DNA of 64,000 nt from Siphonodentalium dalli. Taxonomy: Eukaryota > Mollusca > Scaphopoda > Gadilida > Siphonodentaliidae. The number at the start of each line of letters is the position of its first letter. The first letter of the stretch is position 1. The notes under the pieces are model-generated. The model saw only the letters and a list, made by a program, of their open reading frames with translations, was not told the DNA's origin and searched no databases. Location: assembly GCA_032622095.1 (NCBI GenBank), contig CP136067.1, positions 90,572,707 through 90,636,706 of the forward strand, in the 5' to 3' direction. The translations under genes and the position numbers were made by a program. Shown piece by piece: positions 1 through 11,570 of this stretch.

Positions 1-2941
1 TATTTTAACCCTTTCAATACCGAATGGATGCGCCCATTCAGTTATATGAAAGCATGCATTGTGATAGTCTATTCCGCATTCAGGGGCCGGTGTTCTGAAA
101 ATATAACAACCATGCCGTGTCCATGCGAGTACGTATGCAAATATTAGGCAAATATATAATGCGCTTTAGTTCTGTGCGATTCACAGTACAGTTGTGCTTG
201 ACATATAAGCCCATGCACACGGCTCAGCCATTTTACAATTCCGGCGGCGGAGATTTTTTAAATGTGGTTGGCGTTAGAGATAATATGGCTGGCGGCGACT
301 TGTGGCCAATATGGCTGGCGGCGGCGTGCGATGGCGGCTTCGGGCTCTACCTGACAATATGGAGTCGATACTATGAAATTAGGAAACTGACTTTTGATGT
401 AACGGTTACAGTGCACCAAATAATCAAAATAAATCATTCCTGAACCATCACACAACCGACAATAGGATGACTTCCGATGTAACAGTTCCTACGCAGTGAT
501 TTTCAAGATAATTTCAAGTTCACGTGTGGTAACTTTATGGCATGCTACTAATACCGGTAGTTGGGAGAGAAAATAGGAAAACATTAACGAAAATAATTAT
601 GATTTACGAAACTGATTCGCTGATTTCAAATGAGAAACCAGGATCAATCGCTTTCCCGGATCGGCGCAGAATCCTCTCATTTTGAGTTTACGCGATACAA
701 TGTGGGAGGGTTGGTTAATTTGTGTACCTAATGTTAAATATTTTGTGAATTTAATATAGTCATGGATTATCTCACAACTATTACAATTAATATTATAGGA
801 ATTTCAACGGCTATGTTCACATCCAATTATTAAAACATGTTAAACGAAGTTTTTCTTTGTTGATTATATAGAAGGCAATAAAACAGGTCATGTTCAGCAT
901 CATCATTCATATTACCACGTGTGCTAAACACTCATAACTGCACAAACAATTATATTATTCTTTGTAACGATATAAATGCCCCATATAGCAGAAATGAAAG
1001 TCACCGTCATAAACTCTTATCTTAAAATGTCTAAAGTAATCATACCCGATACAACGCCCTGAGGTCACAGTAACTGGTATTGTACAGAAATATAAAACCA
1101 TAAAGTGTTTAATTGTATTTGCGTGTAGATATAACGATAAATGTCAAAACACATAAAATATACCACTTAACTCGGGTCGGGAAATTCACCAGAGACATCG
1201 TCACAACTCGATCAATTCACCAACGACATCGTCAACGGGGTTTCATCTGATGCATATTTTACTCGATCTCACATTTTGAGCAAAATAAGGGTGGAGTTAT
1301 ATTGGATTCCAGATTCATGGTCCGATTAGATTCATTAAACTACATTTGGTATGTGTTCTATACCATAATATATCCAGAGCTGGGTAATCTTATTGCATAC
1401 TACCTAGGATGGGCATATCGTAAGTAGAAGTGACAGGACCGTGATCATCTTCGATCACATTAACGGATCTTTTTTATACGCCTTCAGCCCTTCTGAAAAA
1501 AAAGGTCGTATTATGTAATAAGTCTGTCCGTCCGCCTTTCGAGCCCTCTTTACGAATGGTACATATGTCGTGGGACTGTTCTCTGACTCTTTTGAAATTC
1601 TCACAATTTTAATGTATATTGTCTCATTATTAAGTATCACAAACATGTTAAAATTGGATTCAGACAAAAGTCAAAGAACCCCACTGATATATTTCCATAT
1701 GGACAGTTTTGGGCTCTTCTGGACAGATATCATATTTGTGTGAGCCTCCATGCTTGATCAATTTCAAATTTCCCCTAAGTTATCAGTAGTTATGGCCCCT
1801 TTTTGTGCCATTGTCTTTGGGGTATTTGTTTTCGACCTGATAACATTAGTTTTGGATCTTCAGCGGCATTGAAACTTATTATATTGGGGTTTAGTGCAAG
1901 ACTAGGCAGTTTATAAGAACACAATATGAAAGTCCCATAACTTTTGTTGAATGTCCCACCAACTGGAAGTCCCACAACTACCATTTCGTCGATTGAACCG
2001 TCCGTTGACATTTTTGGTGTATTTCACAGCTAAAAATTCTGACCAAGTTCGAATATGGGTTCCGTCCAATTAGTTTTACGTGAGTTACGGCCATTTCACG
2101 ACTTAGAATTTTACCGTCCGTTTCCTTTTTGGTTTCCGACCAATAACTCCAGTTTGGATTATTTGATCTGAATTAAAGTTGGTATGAGTAGTTCCCAGCT
2201 AAAGTTACAGGCGATGAGTAATACGTTAATCACATAATCAGTGGTTACGGTAAAACAAATATCCCATTTTCAGTCCAACCATTACACAAAAATGGCATTC
2301 AGGTGGAAAACTGCGGACTGTATGGGATGTCTGACCAAGCGAGGTGTATGTCTGCACGAGATGTGAATTTGGAACTATCATTTTGGAAAGTTTGAGTTAA
2401 CAGTTTGTGGAAAAGTCCGACTCTTTTGAGCGGAAATGAACAGCACCTTAGGCTGGAATTAAGTTTGGTCTTCAATGGAGACGGTGTTCACGCTGTCGGT
2501 GGCAATATCGACCATGCAATGGCCATATTTTGTTTTTAAATGGCAAACAAATTATACCCCTTCAGGGGCAGACGCACGTTTTGGGTGCATACATCAAGGC
2601 AAAATTACACCAGATGTTCAACAAAAAATTGCATTGGATCTATCTAATGGAAAATCTTAAATTTCAAATATTTCATCATCTTTATTGTACAACAATCAGT
2701 ATTACAAAGAAGACAAAAACAATGGATTTTATTACATTTGAGGGGTTGAAACTAATATTTACTTATTTGTCTCTTCGGGTATAAAGATTAGGAAATAATT
2801 TCAAACAACAAATAACTCGCCAAATAGTTTCTTGTCCTTGCTCTATGAGAGGAGGCATAATTTGTGTCGTAATCTTGAGTTGATTTTTTTTAATTGCATG
2901 ATATAACATCATACCCACCATGAAGAATAAAACCGCCACAC
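1..2941. other. No gene seen; dispersed repeat text
   Basis: No coding region or splice-bounded exon can be supported. TTAACCCTTTCA at 5-16 resembles one end of the piggyBac-like family found elsewhere in the window, but no partner end is visible. Around 283-345 the words GGCTGGCGGC repeat. From about 1440 to 2480 the text ('GACCAAGTTCGAATATGGG', 'AACTCCAGTTTGGATTATTT', 'GGACGGACAGAC' on the minus strand) resembles the long, low-conservation dispersed repeats common in mollusc genomes. I cannot set its ends. Confidence 0.4.
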
Positions 2942-3408
2942 ATATGTGACCCGCCATATCAAATCCAGTCGGAAGTCGGGATTTGTTTTACCCTGTGCCA
3001 ATGCATTCTCTTATACATGCGAGTCGACCATAGGTCGCCTCGCATATATAAGAGAATGCATTGGCCTAACAATATTTTACAATTTTAATAATTTGTTCTT
3101 GTATTCTTTAACAATTTTATAATTTCACCCATACAGAGCCCCAGACAAACATGAGCAGACGACACTCTTCTATATGCTTCTATATATGTGTGGGGCTCCC
3201 TGCAGGGTAATGGGTGTTTTTTATTTTATGTCCTAAAAATTGTAAGAAACATTTATTTAAAAAACATGATAAAAAATTGTTAGGCCAATGCATTCTCTTA
3301 TATATGCGAGGCGACCTATGGTCGACTCGCATATATAAGAGAATGCATTGGCACAGGGTAAAAAAATCCCGACTTCCGACTGGATTTGATATGGCGGGTC
3401 ACGTATGG
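2942..3408. mobile_element. Hairpin-ended MITE, copy 1 (variant ends)
   Basis: Arms 2942-3072 and 3278-3408 are inverted copies (GTGACCCGCC...ACCCTGTGCC outside). Inside each arm is a second, smaller palindrome built on ATTCTCTTATATATGCG (about 2997-3065 and 3287-3353), so each end can fold on its own. The middle is AT-rich with repeats of 'TTCTTTAACAATTTTA'. It is the same family as the TTAA-flanked copies but has different outermost sequence and no TTAA duplication that I can see. Confidence 0.7.
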
Positions 3409-4213
3409 CAGCCCAATTAAAACAAATGCTGATATTCAGGTTAGGCCACTCAATCAAGGAGCAATCGACTGGAAATACGTTACAATGTTGGAGATACCTG
3501 TTCAGTTGGGGACATGGCAAATGGACCTATGACATGAAACTCATATTAGTCTAATGTATTGATCAGCAGGCATGGCATGCAATTCTTAAACATAGAACAT
3601 TATCTACATCAACTGATATGTCTAACGTGTGTCATAACGCATGCCTATATGTTAGTACAATATTATGTATTTAAAGTTGTTTTAATTATGTTTTATTCCG
3701 AGTAACAATACAGTTTAAAACAAATGTTTAGTCATCAATTTTGAACCTCCCAGATAATTAGTATTTAATTTGACCAATAAAATTTTCATTTGGCCAAACT
3801 CGATCCAGTGCGAACACTGGTGAAATCTTAATGGATTGCAGTTGGAAATGCTCACGTCCTAGTCGCTTTTATCGGCTCATTCGAGCACCCCAAACATTTT
3901 TTTTCTACGTAATTGAAACGACCTATAAGATAGTTTGACAAATCAGCCTGTTCTCCCGAAAATCAGCATGTTGTGGGCTTATACTAGGATTTATATTAGG
4001 TGCATAATCGGCGTAGAATCGTCTCATTTTGAATCCATAACGAACTTACAATGAGAGTGTGTTAGTGTCATTATTATACAACTAAAACGATGAGAAGGAT
4101 TTTAAGCCTATTTTCGGATGGGTAATAGTCAGATAATAAGTTCGCGGTAGTTTGCTGAATTTATTATCTGAACATTTTCTAATAAAATTACTCTTCAATG
4201 AGAATATAAAGGG
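3409..4213. other. No gene seen
   Basis: AT-rich spacer between two MITE copies. No exon, repeat array or long inverted repeat recognised. Confidence 0.5.
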
Positions 4214-4661
4214 TTAACCCTTTACCCAACAGAACGGCCCTGTGCCAATGTATTCTCTTATATATGCGAGTCGACCATAGGTGGCCTCGCATATATAAGA
4301 GAATGCATTGGCTTAACACATATTAAAAATGATAAAATTGTCAAAGAATGTAGAAAAATATTATAAAAATTGTTAAAAAATATAAGAAAAAATTATAAAA
4401 TTGTTAAAGAATGTAAGAAAAAATGGTAAAAAGTGTTAGGCCAATGCATTCTCTTATATATGCGAGGCGACCTATGGTCGACTCGCATATATAAGAGAAT
4501 GCATTGGCACAGGGCATAACTGTAACCATCGCAATGTGGTCAATGAACCGGTTCCAATGATATCAATATTTGTATGGTGTTATTGAGACAGACCGAAGAT
4601 ATTTTAGGCTGTTGAAGCTTTATTTGGGCGTTTTTGGCCGTTTTGTTGGGTAAAGGGTTAA
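4214..4661. mobile_element. piggyBac-like MITE, copy 2, TTAA target duplication
   Basis: Starts and ends at TTAA (4214-4217, 4658-4661). Terminal inverted repeats are TTAACCCTTTACCCAACA plus six or seven further matching bases with one mismatch. TTAA targets and CCCTTT ends are diagnostic of the piggyBac superfamily. Within it, two inverted 75-bp modules (about 4238-4314 and 4437-4515), each a palindrome of ATTCTCTTATATATGCG, bracket an AT-rich core. There is no room for a transposase, so the element is non-autonomous. Confidence 0.85.
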
Positions 4662-4732
4662 GTGATGCAGGTCGATAACCAGGATTCGCGCTGCTGCTTG
4701 GAAAGTTAGTTTTTAACTATGGATTGTGAAGT

Positions 4733-6455
4733 CACCCCTGGCCAAGTGGTCCTGCTAATATGCTATGATGCTGGTGGTCGTGCTGAATTGATATGATGCG
4801 GGTAGGACAAACTCATGTCGTTACGAAAAAGTACCGTTATGTTTTCTAAAGTTGTCATTTTCGCGGTGTTTGGCTAATCCGAGCGATTTGAGAAAAAACC
4901 GGTGTGTGTATGAAACATTCAAGAACATATATAGCAGGGTTGGGGCGATTATATACCAATGTAATCCATTACGATTACAATTACTTTTGATTTACATGAT
5001 TACGATTACTATTACTGATTACATATTTTCCAATGTAATCGATTACGATTACAATTACTTTAGTAAATGTAATCGATTACTTTTTGAATACATCTGATTA
5101 CAATTGTTGGTTTCCAACCATTTTGATCGCATAGGAATAAATAATGAAATAATTCAAATTAACATGTCTAATATGATTGAATAAAGACATCAATGCATAA
5201 CATGGAAACAAGAAACGACTGAAACAATAGAAAGATGCAAGCAAAAAACATAAAAACTTTTTTTACATTTACATGTATTGGAAAGGTTTCATCATGAAGT
5301 TATGCACCAACTTATTGGGAATACATTATGTTTTATTTGTATTTATTTATGTAAATAATTTTTAATATATTTTTAATTTTCTTACATGCATTCAAACGAA
5401 CGCATAATATTTATGAAAATATCACCAGAAACAATTATAAAATATTTGCATGTTCTGTTAGATTCAATACCCAACACAATGAAGATAACATTAAGATTTA
5501 TTTGATGACCATCCGTTGTTAATCCTGATGAGGATTAAATTAGACTTAACTCCATGGGTGCAGTAAATGACAAACCAGCTAATTTGGTGTACCGATGTAC
5601 TTCACACCGTCTTTGTTCAGTTAATTAGCCCTATTGTACCAGTGTGACTTTACAGCCATTGTCTGCAGCAATCCCAATTCAATTTAATCTTAATTGAAGT
5701 TGGCTACCCTATTTATTCATATTAGGACATTTCATTTGTCTGTATCACAAGTTTATTGCTATCCATGCTGTATTCAACAATTGTGTGTTGTTATCTGTGT
5801 CCACTGCCAGAATGTACATACACACTGTACCACTAACATAAGACATGACAAAATTGTATTAACTTTCTAATATGTTGTATGTATCTTTGCACACTCCATA
5901 GTACCACAGTATGAGACTATGAGTATCGAATAGCCATCCATATGGATATTTTAGTAAAAGTAATCAAAAAGTAATCAAAATGTTATCATGATTACAGGTA
6001 CATTTGAAAGTAATCGATTACGATTACTTGTAATCAAGAAATGTCATGATCACTGATTACAGATGATTACTCCAAATTTTGTAATCGATTACTTTGATTA
6101 CAATTACTGATTACGATTACCCCAACACTGATATATAGTTTTGAAAACTATAATAATGGCTGTGCTGGTGTTTCTGAAACGACGTGAACAACCATCTTGA
6201 TTATAGTCGATTTCCAACAACTAATACAACCAGTATTAAAATGTTTCGCAATAAATATGTTATTGCATGTTTCATACGCATAATGGCTTTTTCTGGATAT
6301 GTTCAGATTATCGGAACACCGAGAAAAAGACAAATTAAAAAAATGTAACGGTACTTTTTGTTAACAGCATCAGTTTGCCACAACATCATCATAGCAATTC
6401 AGCAGGACCCAACCGCATCATATAGTCGATTAGCAGGACCCCTTGACCAGGTGTG
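4733..6455. mobile_element. Foldback element with CACCCCTGG ends
   Basis: Inverted ends: left CACCCCTGGCCAAGTGGTCC, right (reverse complement) CACACCTGGTCAAGGGGTCC, both followed by CTGCTAAT. Arms of roughly 200 bp can be followed inward on both sides (TGAAACATTCAAG against CATGTTTCATACG, GTACCGTTA against TAACGGTAC). Its centre is interrupted by a hAT element. The same end reappears at 56.5 kb, where its subterminal repeat has expanded. No target duplication is clear. Confidence 0.7.
4935..6130. mobile_element. Non-autonomous hAT element, 8-bp TSD ATATATAG
   Basis: 1,196 bp with termini CAGGGTTGGGG and, reverse complemented, CAGTGTTGGGG. It is flanked on both sides by the identical 8-mer ATATATAG (4927-4934 and 6131-6138), the target duplication size of hAT transposons. 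Subterminal regions carry many GTAATC/GATTAC and GTAATCGATTAC words, likely transposase binding sites. The 0.8-kb middle has no recognisable transposase frame. It sits inside the 4733-6455 foldback element and is therefore younger than it. Confidence 0.9.
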
Positions 6456-6558
6456 GAACTATCTAGTCATAAAAAATCATCGAACGTGTGTTATTCGTTA
6501 CGCGTGCAAAACTTGCATGTAGCGCAATTAGTAGTGTTATGTCGACAGTTATATGTAA

Positions 6559-6772
6559 CTAGCAGGTGACCCGACTTCGTCCGGGCTTTGACCTTGAATT
6601 GACAATTTTGAAGGTCAAGGTCAGGTCGGAGTCACTATTTGACCCGCCCAAAACACTCCCTGGGCACTCGTAGGTATCAAATTTCGTCGAAATCCGTCCA
6701 GCAGTTTTCCCGGCCATAGCTAACAGACATACAAACAGACATAAGTCCAAATATATATATTAGATAATTTGT
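6559..6772 (+). mobile_element. SINE/RTE-like retroelement copy
   Basis: Opens with CTAGCAGGTGACCCG and the following GCTTCGTCCGGGC-like text, and closes with CGGCCATAGCTAACAGACAT and a short AT tail (ATATATATATTAGATA). This layout, 'AAATCCGTC.AGC.GTTTTCC' then ACAGAC repeats then ATATAT, is that of RTE-type LINE 3' ends and the SINEs that share them. No coding sequence is present. Confidence 0.55.
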
Positions 6773-7172
6773 GGGTACCCGTTTCAAGGTGAAGGTCACA
6801 TCGGGCGGAAAAACTGACCCGATGAAAATCTCCCCCATTCACAGGAACCCCTAAGTACGAACACAGACAACACGCTCGTGTCTGTACACAGACACAACAC
6901 GCCCATGTCTGGACACATACACGCTCTTTATCAACGACACTGTGGATACGAACGCTCTTTAACTATCACGCGATTAACCCATGAATTGCCATTGCGGTGG
7001 CGGGGGATTGGAGAATGAGTGCTCTGATGTTCTCAGAAGCGTGTGATGACACTCCATCTGGTATTTTACCCTTAGATAGGAAATGTGGGCTAAATCCGCC
7101 CGGCAGTTTCCCCGGCCATAGCTAACAAACAAACAACAAACAAACAGACAGAAGTTCCAAAATATATATTAG
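6773..7172 (+). mobile_element. Second SINE/RTE-like copy, diverged
   Basis: The 3' part (7095-7172) repeats the tail of the neighbouring copy: CGGCCATAGCTAACAAACA, CAGACAGAAGT, ATATATATTAGAT. The 5' part from about 6785 (AAGGTGAAGGTCACATCGGG) seems to be its body. A short stretch at 6870-6960 holds imperfect repeats of GACACAACACGC and ACGCTCTTTA. Confidence 0.45.
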
Positions 7173-7479
7173 ATCTTCTTTAGTTTTCACAAAACGGCAA
7201 TCCCATATTTTTGTCATAATCAAACTGCCATCAAACAGCTAATCGACCGTGGTTAAAATGTGAGTCGGAAGAAAACGATGTTCTGTAAATTTTTCATTGC
7301 AGCCGTTGTGTAACATGATCTCAATGTAGATACCGCAATAGGTAATTATTAATTTATTTTGACAGCTAATCCCCCCTTTGTCAGTTTGGATTATGGACGC
7401 ATGTAGTCATTGTAACAACGCATATTAATGGCGACATTATATAGCACATATTTATGATGTCAGCGTTATATTACCAGCG

Positions 7480-8000
7480 ATTCTAAGGCACTTATATATA
7501 CCCCCGGAAACACCACATATTTGCGGGGGGTTATTCATTCAATAACCTGTCGCAATGTATAGTCCGGTTCACCGCTTCAATGTTAGATATTCCTACGCGC
7601 CAATATTGCCGTTAGCTGAATTCCTAATCTCGGACATGCATGTCCAATCCAGCACCGCTCACTGTTCCGTTTCACTCCATGGCGTCACCCTTACGCAATA
7701 CACGCCGGCGACGTTGCGGAGTAGATTATAGAGTTGGTGCCCTTGCTACTGACTTCCGTTACTAGCTCGTTGCTATATAAACAAACCAGCGATGTCTCTT
7801 TTGTCGAAAATTGACAGTCAGTACATTCGCCCTGTATACATGTACTTTCAGAAAATACAAAACACCACACCGTTATATTCCACCAATGTCAGTGTCTCGA
7901 TATCATTTTGACCAAATTTCTTGACATGAAACCGCGAGACACGGCGTGAAATACAACGCATTGAGTAAACAATTTCCCATTGTTTCAATTCAACTTCAAG
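7480..8000. repeat. Dispersed repeat family R1, copy 1
   Basis: Matches 15157-16010 over its whole length (with a gap for an insertion there): 'CACATATTTGCGGG', 'TAGTCCGGTTC', 'GACTTCCGTTACTAGCTCG', 'CATTCGCCCTGTATACATG', then ACACCACACCGTTAT. The last word links it to the 8303-8470 palindrome and to 19267-19287. No coding potential is shared between the copies. Confidence 0.7.
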
Positions 8001-8302
8001 TTCGCGGTAAAATCAAAACTTCAATTTGAAAGTGGTAAACATCTGAAAAAGACATCAGGTACATGCAGAAACTAATTGTTGTGCATATTTATTTCTATTT
8101 GAAGTGGCAATTTTTCATATTTAGCAGCATTTTTAACGATAAGAGCGATGGTAATTGAGGGACTATATTTTATCTAGCGAATTAAATTTAAAATAAAAAG
8201 TCGTGAATTGGCTGAATGTTTTCTATGGCCGCACATTTCGTTGATAATTACGAGGCATTTGTTTGTCTAAATAACGTTTTAAAGTTCGAAGAGCATTAGA
8301 AT

Positions 8303-8470
8303 GGGGATAACAGTGTGGTGTTTTGTGATTTCGGAAAGGTACATGGCGAATATACTGTGGCAAATACCCGTTAATGGGCTCCGGCTCCGCCGTCGCCCAT
8401 TAACTAAATTTGCCACAGTATATTCGCCATGTACCTTTCCGAAATCACAAAACACCACACTGTTATCCCC
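8303..8470. repeat. 168-bp near-perfect palindrome
   Basis: Left arm begins GGGGATAACAGTGTGGTG, and the right arm ends with its reverse complement. The arms are about 75 bp and nearly identical, and the loop is a short GC-rich CTCCGGCTCCGCC. The end word CCACAC.GTTATCCCC is shared with family R1 copies. It looks like a small foldback MITE or a head-to-head junction of two R1 ends. Confidence 0.8.
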
Positions 8471-10844
8471 TAAGTATAAGACAATTGGTTAATCAGACGA
8501 ATGTGAATGACGACGGATTAATTTATGGCTCGTTTATTTCGGCAGTAATGTAAGGCGAAATAATATGTATGCTTGATGACTGTGCAGCATCATTATAAAC
8601 GTAGTTTTGAGGCAGATTTCGCTTAGATATTTATTGCTACTTTGATACTTATTAATAATACTAATTTGCTTTTCTAGTAGCCCATTTTACCTGTGTCTGA
8701 GGTTAGTTTTTACAGTATATAACAAAGATAAAAACACGATAATTTCCCAAATTATACATGCAATTAATTTGGCAAATATATTTTTAATTTGGCAAAAAAT
8801 AATTAAATTTGGCAAAAAAATTGGCAAGAGAAAATTTTCGTCCAGCGTCAACCCTGTCGATAATATATTACACATATCGCAACATACACGATAATTCTCT
8901 TTATTATTTATTTGTTTTTATCATGGAAGGATTTTATAAGGGGCGCTCATTGGAAATGGTACTATGTTGGTTCACATTCAAGCTGTGATCGCATTACTCT
9001 TTTTAAAGCCACATGGCGGTCCAATATACACATAATAATATTCGCTTTTGATATTTTGCAGGTATCGGAATAGGTCGGTAATACTTCAACTGACTTTTTT
9101 ACTTGCATTATTAGTCTCAGAACGAAGCATTGAAGTCATACAAAATACAACTTTAGTTGGGTCCCAAATAAAAACACGGCATGGAACAGAAACGAGCATT
9201 CGTTGTTAGTCTATTCCTGATACAGTAGAAACTAGAATGCACTCACTGGAGCTGCCTATACTTGCGCCCATCACACATTTGGCATGTTGTGTGGTGTCTT
9301 GCCAACAACAGATTGAACCACGGGTGCTGGCCCCTCGTTTGAGAGATTTATTACAAAAATCTAGATATCAAATCTCTGTTCATCCATCGCTGAAATAGTT
9401 GTGTGTACGGACATAATATCTCTGTTATCTCAATTTGATCTACACTAGTTACACTAATGATAGTCTTAGTAATACGTACGAGTTGTTTGACATATTAATA
9501 TAACAATATAGACATCGTTCATATGAAGGGTGTGAAGACGATTGGTTGCCGACGATGCTATATTATATGCCAATTGGGTTAACTTACTAGTTTGACTAGA
9601 ATGATATCAAGTGTGTATGCCAGTGGCAAAAACCATCAAAATAAATTACAAAATACCGACACAATTAAATAAAGGAAACGGGATCATTGGTTAGTCTTTG
9701 ATTAACAATGTGTCAATGTGAACATGTCCTTAGCGACTGATCTACAGACTTCGGGAACATATCAAAATGTCTATTGCGTTTGAGAATGAGAAAGCTTGTT
9801 TTCCCAGTTAATTAATAAGGCATTTTAATAATCCATGTTTCCACATTCAAATTTTCAGTGCAATTGTTTTTCAATTGAACCACGCGCCCGACTGTTTGAC
9901 CGGACATGATTTATATGCACCAGGATCTTTCGAAAATGTTTTGAACTTTCCAGAAATATGTTCGCACCTCACAGTCACTGCGAAAAAAAAAACGATTCCG
10001 CACGCATCTTTTAGACTGATCTCAACTCATTTCCTCGAGTTTCAAGATATATAAAATAGGCTTCTAATGGGCATCTACTGTTGCCGACGTTTGTTTTACA
10101 TGTATAGTATATATATTTATAATAATCAAACACGAAGTTGTTGGCAGATGGAATGGTTTAGCCTGTCCGTGTAATACGAGTCTCAGCTGTCTGGACATCG
10201 ACGCAATCATGTCTGGTGTTTTGCGCGCCCATGTAGCTTGTGACGTCCTGATGTACGTCGTGACGTCATGGCGTCTTGATCGGTTTCCAGAAAGAAATAA
10301 TTCAATATTGTTCATTTATGAACGATTTATTACAAAAATAAGACCATATAACAATGCAAATTAAGTATATATGTGGATTTAAATTACAATTGATGCAACC
10401 ATTTCATATTAGCGCGTGTTCATTTTTTACAATATGTACTTCCGGTATGACGTAACATATTCACGGAAGGACAGACATCCGAGCCGAAAACATTACTTGC
10501 GTCCAGCATGGACTGGCGCAAGTAATACAGAACGTTTATGTAACTAATGGTTGTGACCACTGGAAGTATTCTTCAGAGCATATGAAGTGGCTATGCAATA
10601 ATTGTATCAATATTTCGTGTATTTATCAACCTATCTTATACACATGATTCCAAATTACGTAGACAATATTTGGAAGCTTGATTGTCCGTTTGAGTGCATA
10701 TCTGGCTATCAATTAATCATATTAAAGATGATCTGTCCTATTTGATATCACCCAAGAACCACCTATCCGTTTCCTACACCATACAAGCGGAGATATCAAC
10801 TTTCAAAAGAGGAAATTTTAACATGTTTTGGATTTTCGTCAACC
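8471..10844. other. No gene seen
   Basis: AT-rich spacer. One small hairpin at about 10492-10527 (ATTACTTGCG with CGCAAGTAAT) and short runs of AATTTGGCAAA at 8760-8830. No exon supported. Confidence 0.45.
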
Positions 10845-11570
10845 GGTCCAATGTCTGCGGACACACGTATTACAGTAGCGATGGCATAGTATGTGTGACA
10901 ATTATATATGGTGGAGTTTGGTGACAATTGGTTGTTATAATTATATGCCATTGCTAGCCATGTCGCCCGCTGCCTATTCGCAAAATGAGTCCTCCAAAGT
11001 TCGTTATAATCATCATTGTTCTTGTTGTTGGTCCTTGTATACATGTAGTTCGCTTTGTTTATTCCAGATACTTTGTCGCAGCTGCATTTCCTACAATGGT
11101 TCCGACATAGCTTCATTGGCCCACATGATAATATTAGCGGAATTATGAGGAGAGCTAAACGTCGCAAAATAAAAACTGCAATTGGGGAACTGTCTTAATA
11201 CGCCTGAAATTAATATAAGTGGATAAACATGAATTGAGATCATATCAACAAAACATACTGCATGCATGATATGTGAGTGAATGAGGGAATTCCACGGTCA
11301 AACACAATTCTGGACGACGATCGTGCAATTATATATATCGTAGAGAATACAATGTAGCAAAACGTAACGAGTAGAGATCAACCTGTCATGGTGAAACGCA
11401 ATGGGTTAATTGGTCGAGTCGACTCATTGTACGGAAATTCAGCACGCAACATGGCAAGCTATGACACATAAATATGACGACCAATTGTCACCAAACTGCA
11501 CCATAATACATTGTTACACATACAATGCTATCGCTACTGTGGTACGTGTGTCCGCAGCCAATATGTATAA
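10845..11570. repeat. Inverted repeat pair with ~430-bp spacer
   Basis: About 145 bp at 10845-10990 (CTGCGGACACACGTA, TTTGGTGACAATTGG) recurs inverted at 11425-11570 (CCAATTGTCACCAAA, GTACGTGTGTCCGCAG) with roughly 80% identity. Probably an old foldback element. Short frames open on both strands through the arms match each other only because of the inversion. Confidence 0.65.

Noticed and set aside
117-443. 108-codon open frame near the left edge
   Set aside because: No start context, splice sites or recognisable motif; partly GGCTGGCGGC repeat.
10796-11167. 123-codon minus-strand frame
   Set aside because: Runs across one arm of an old inverted repeat; the other arm gives an unrelated broken frame.
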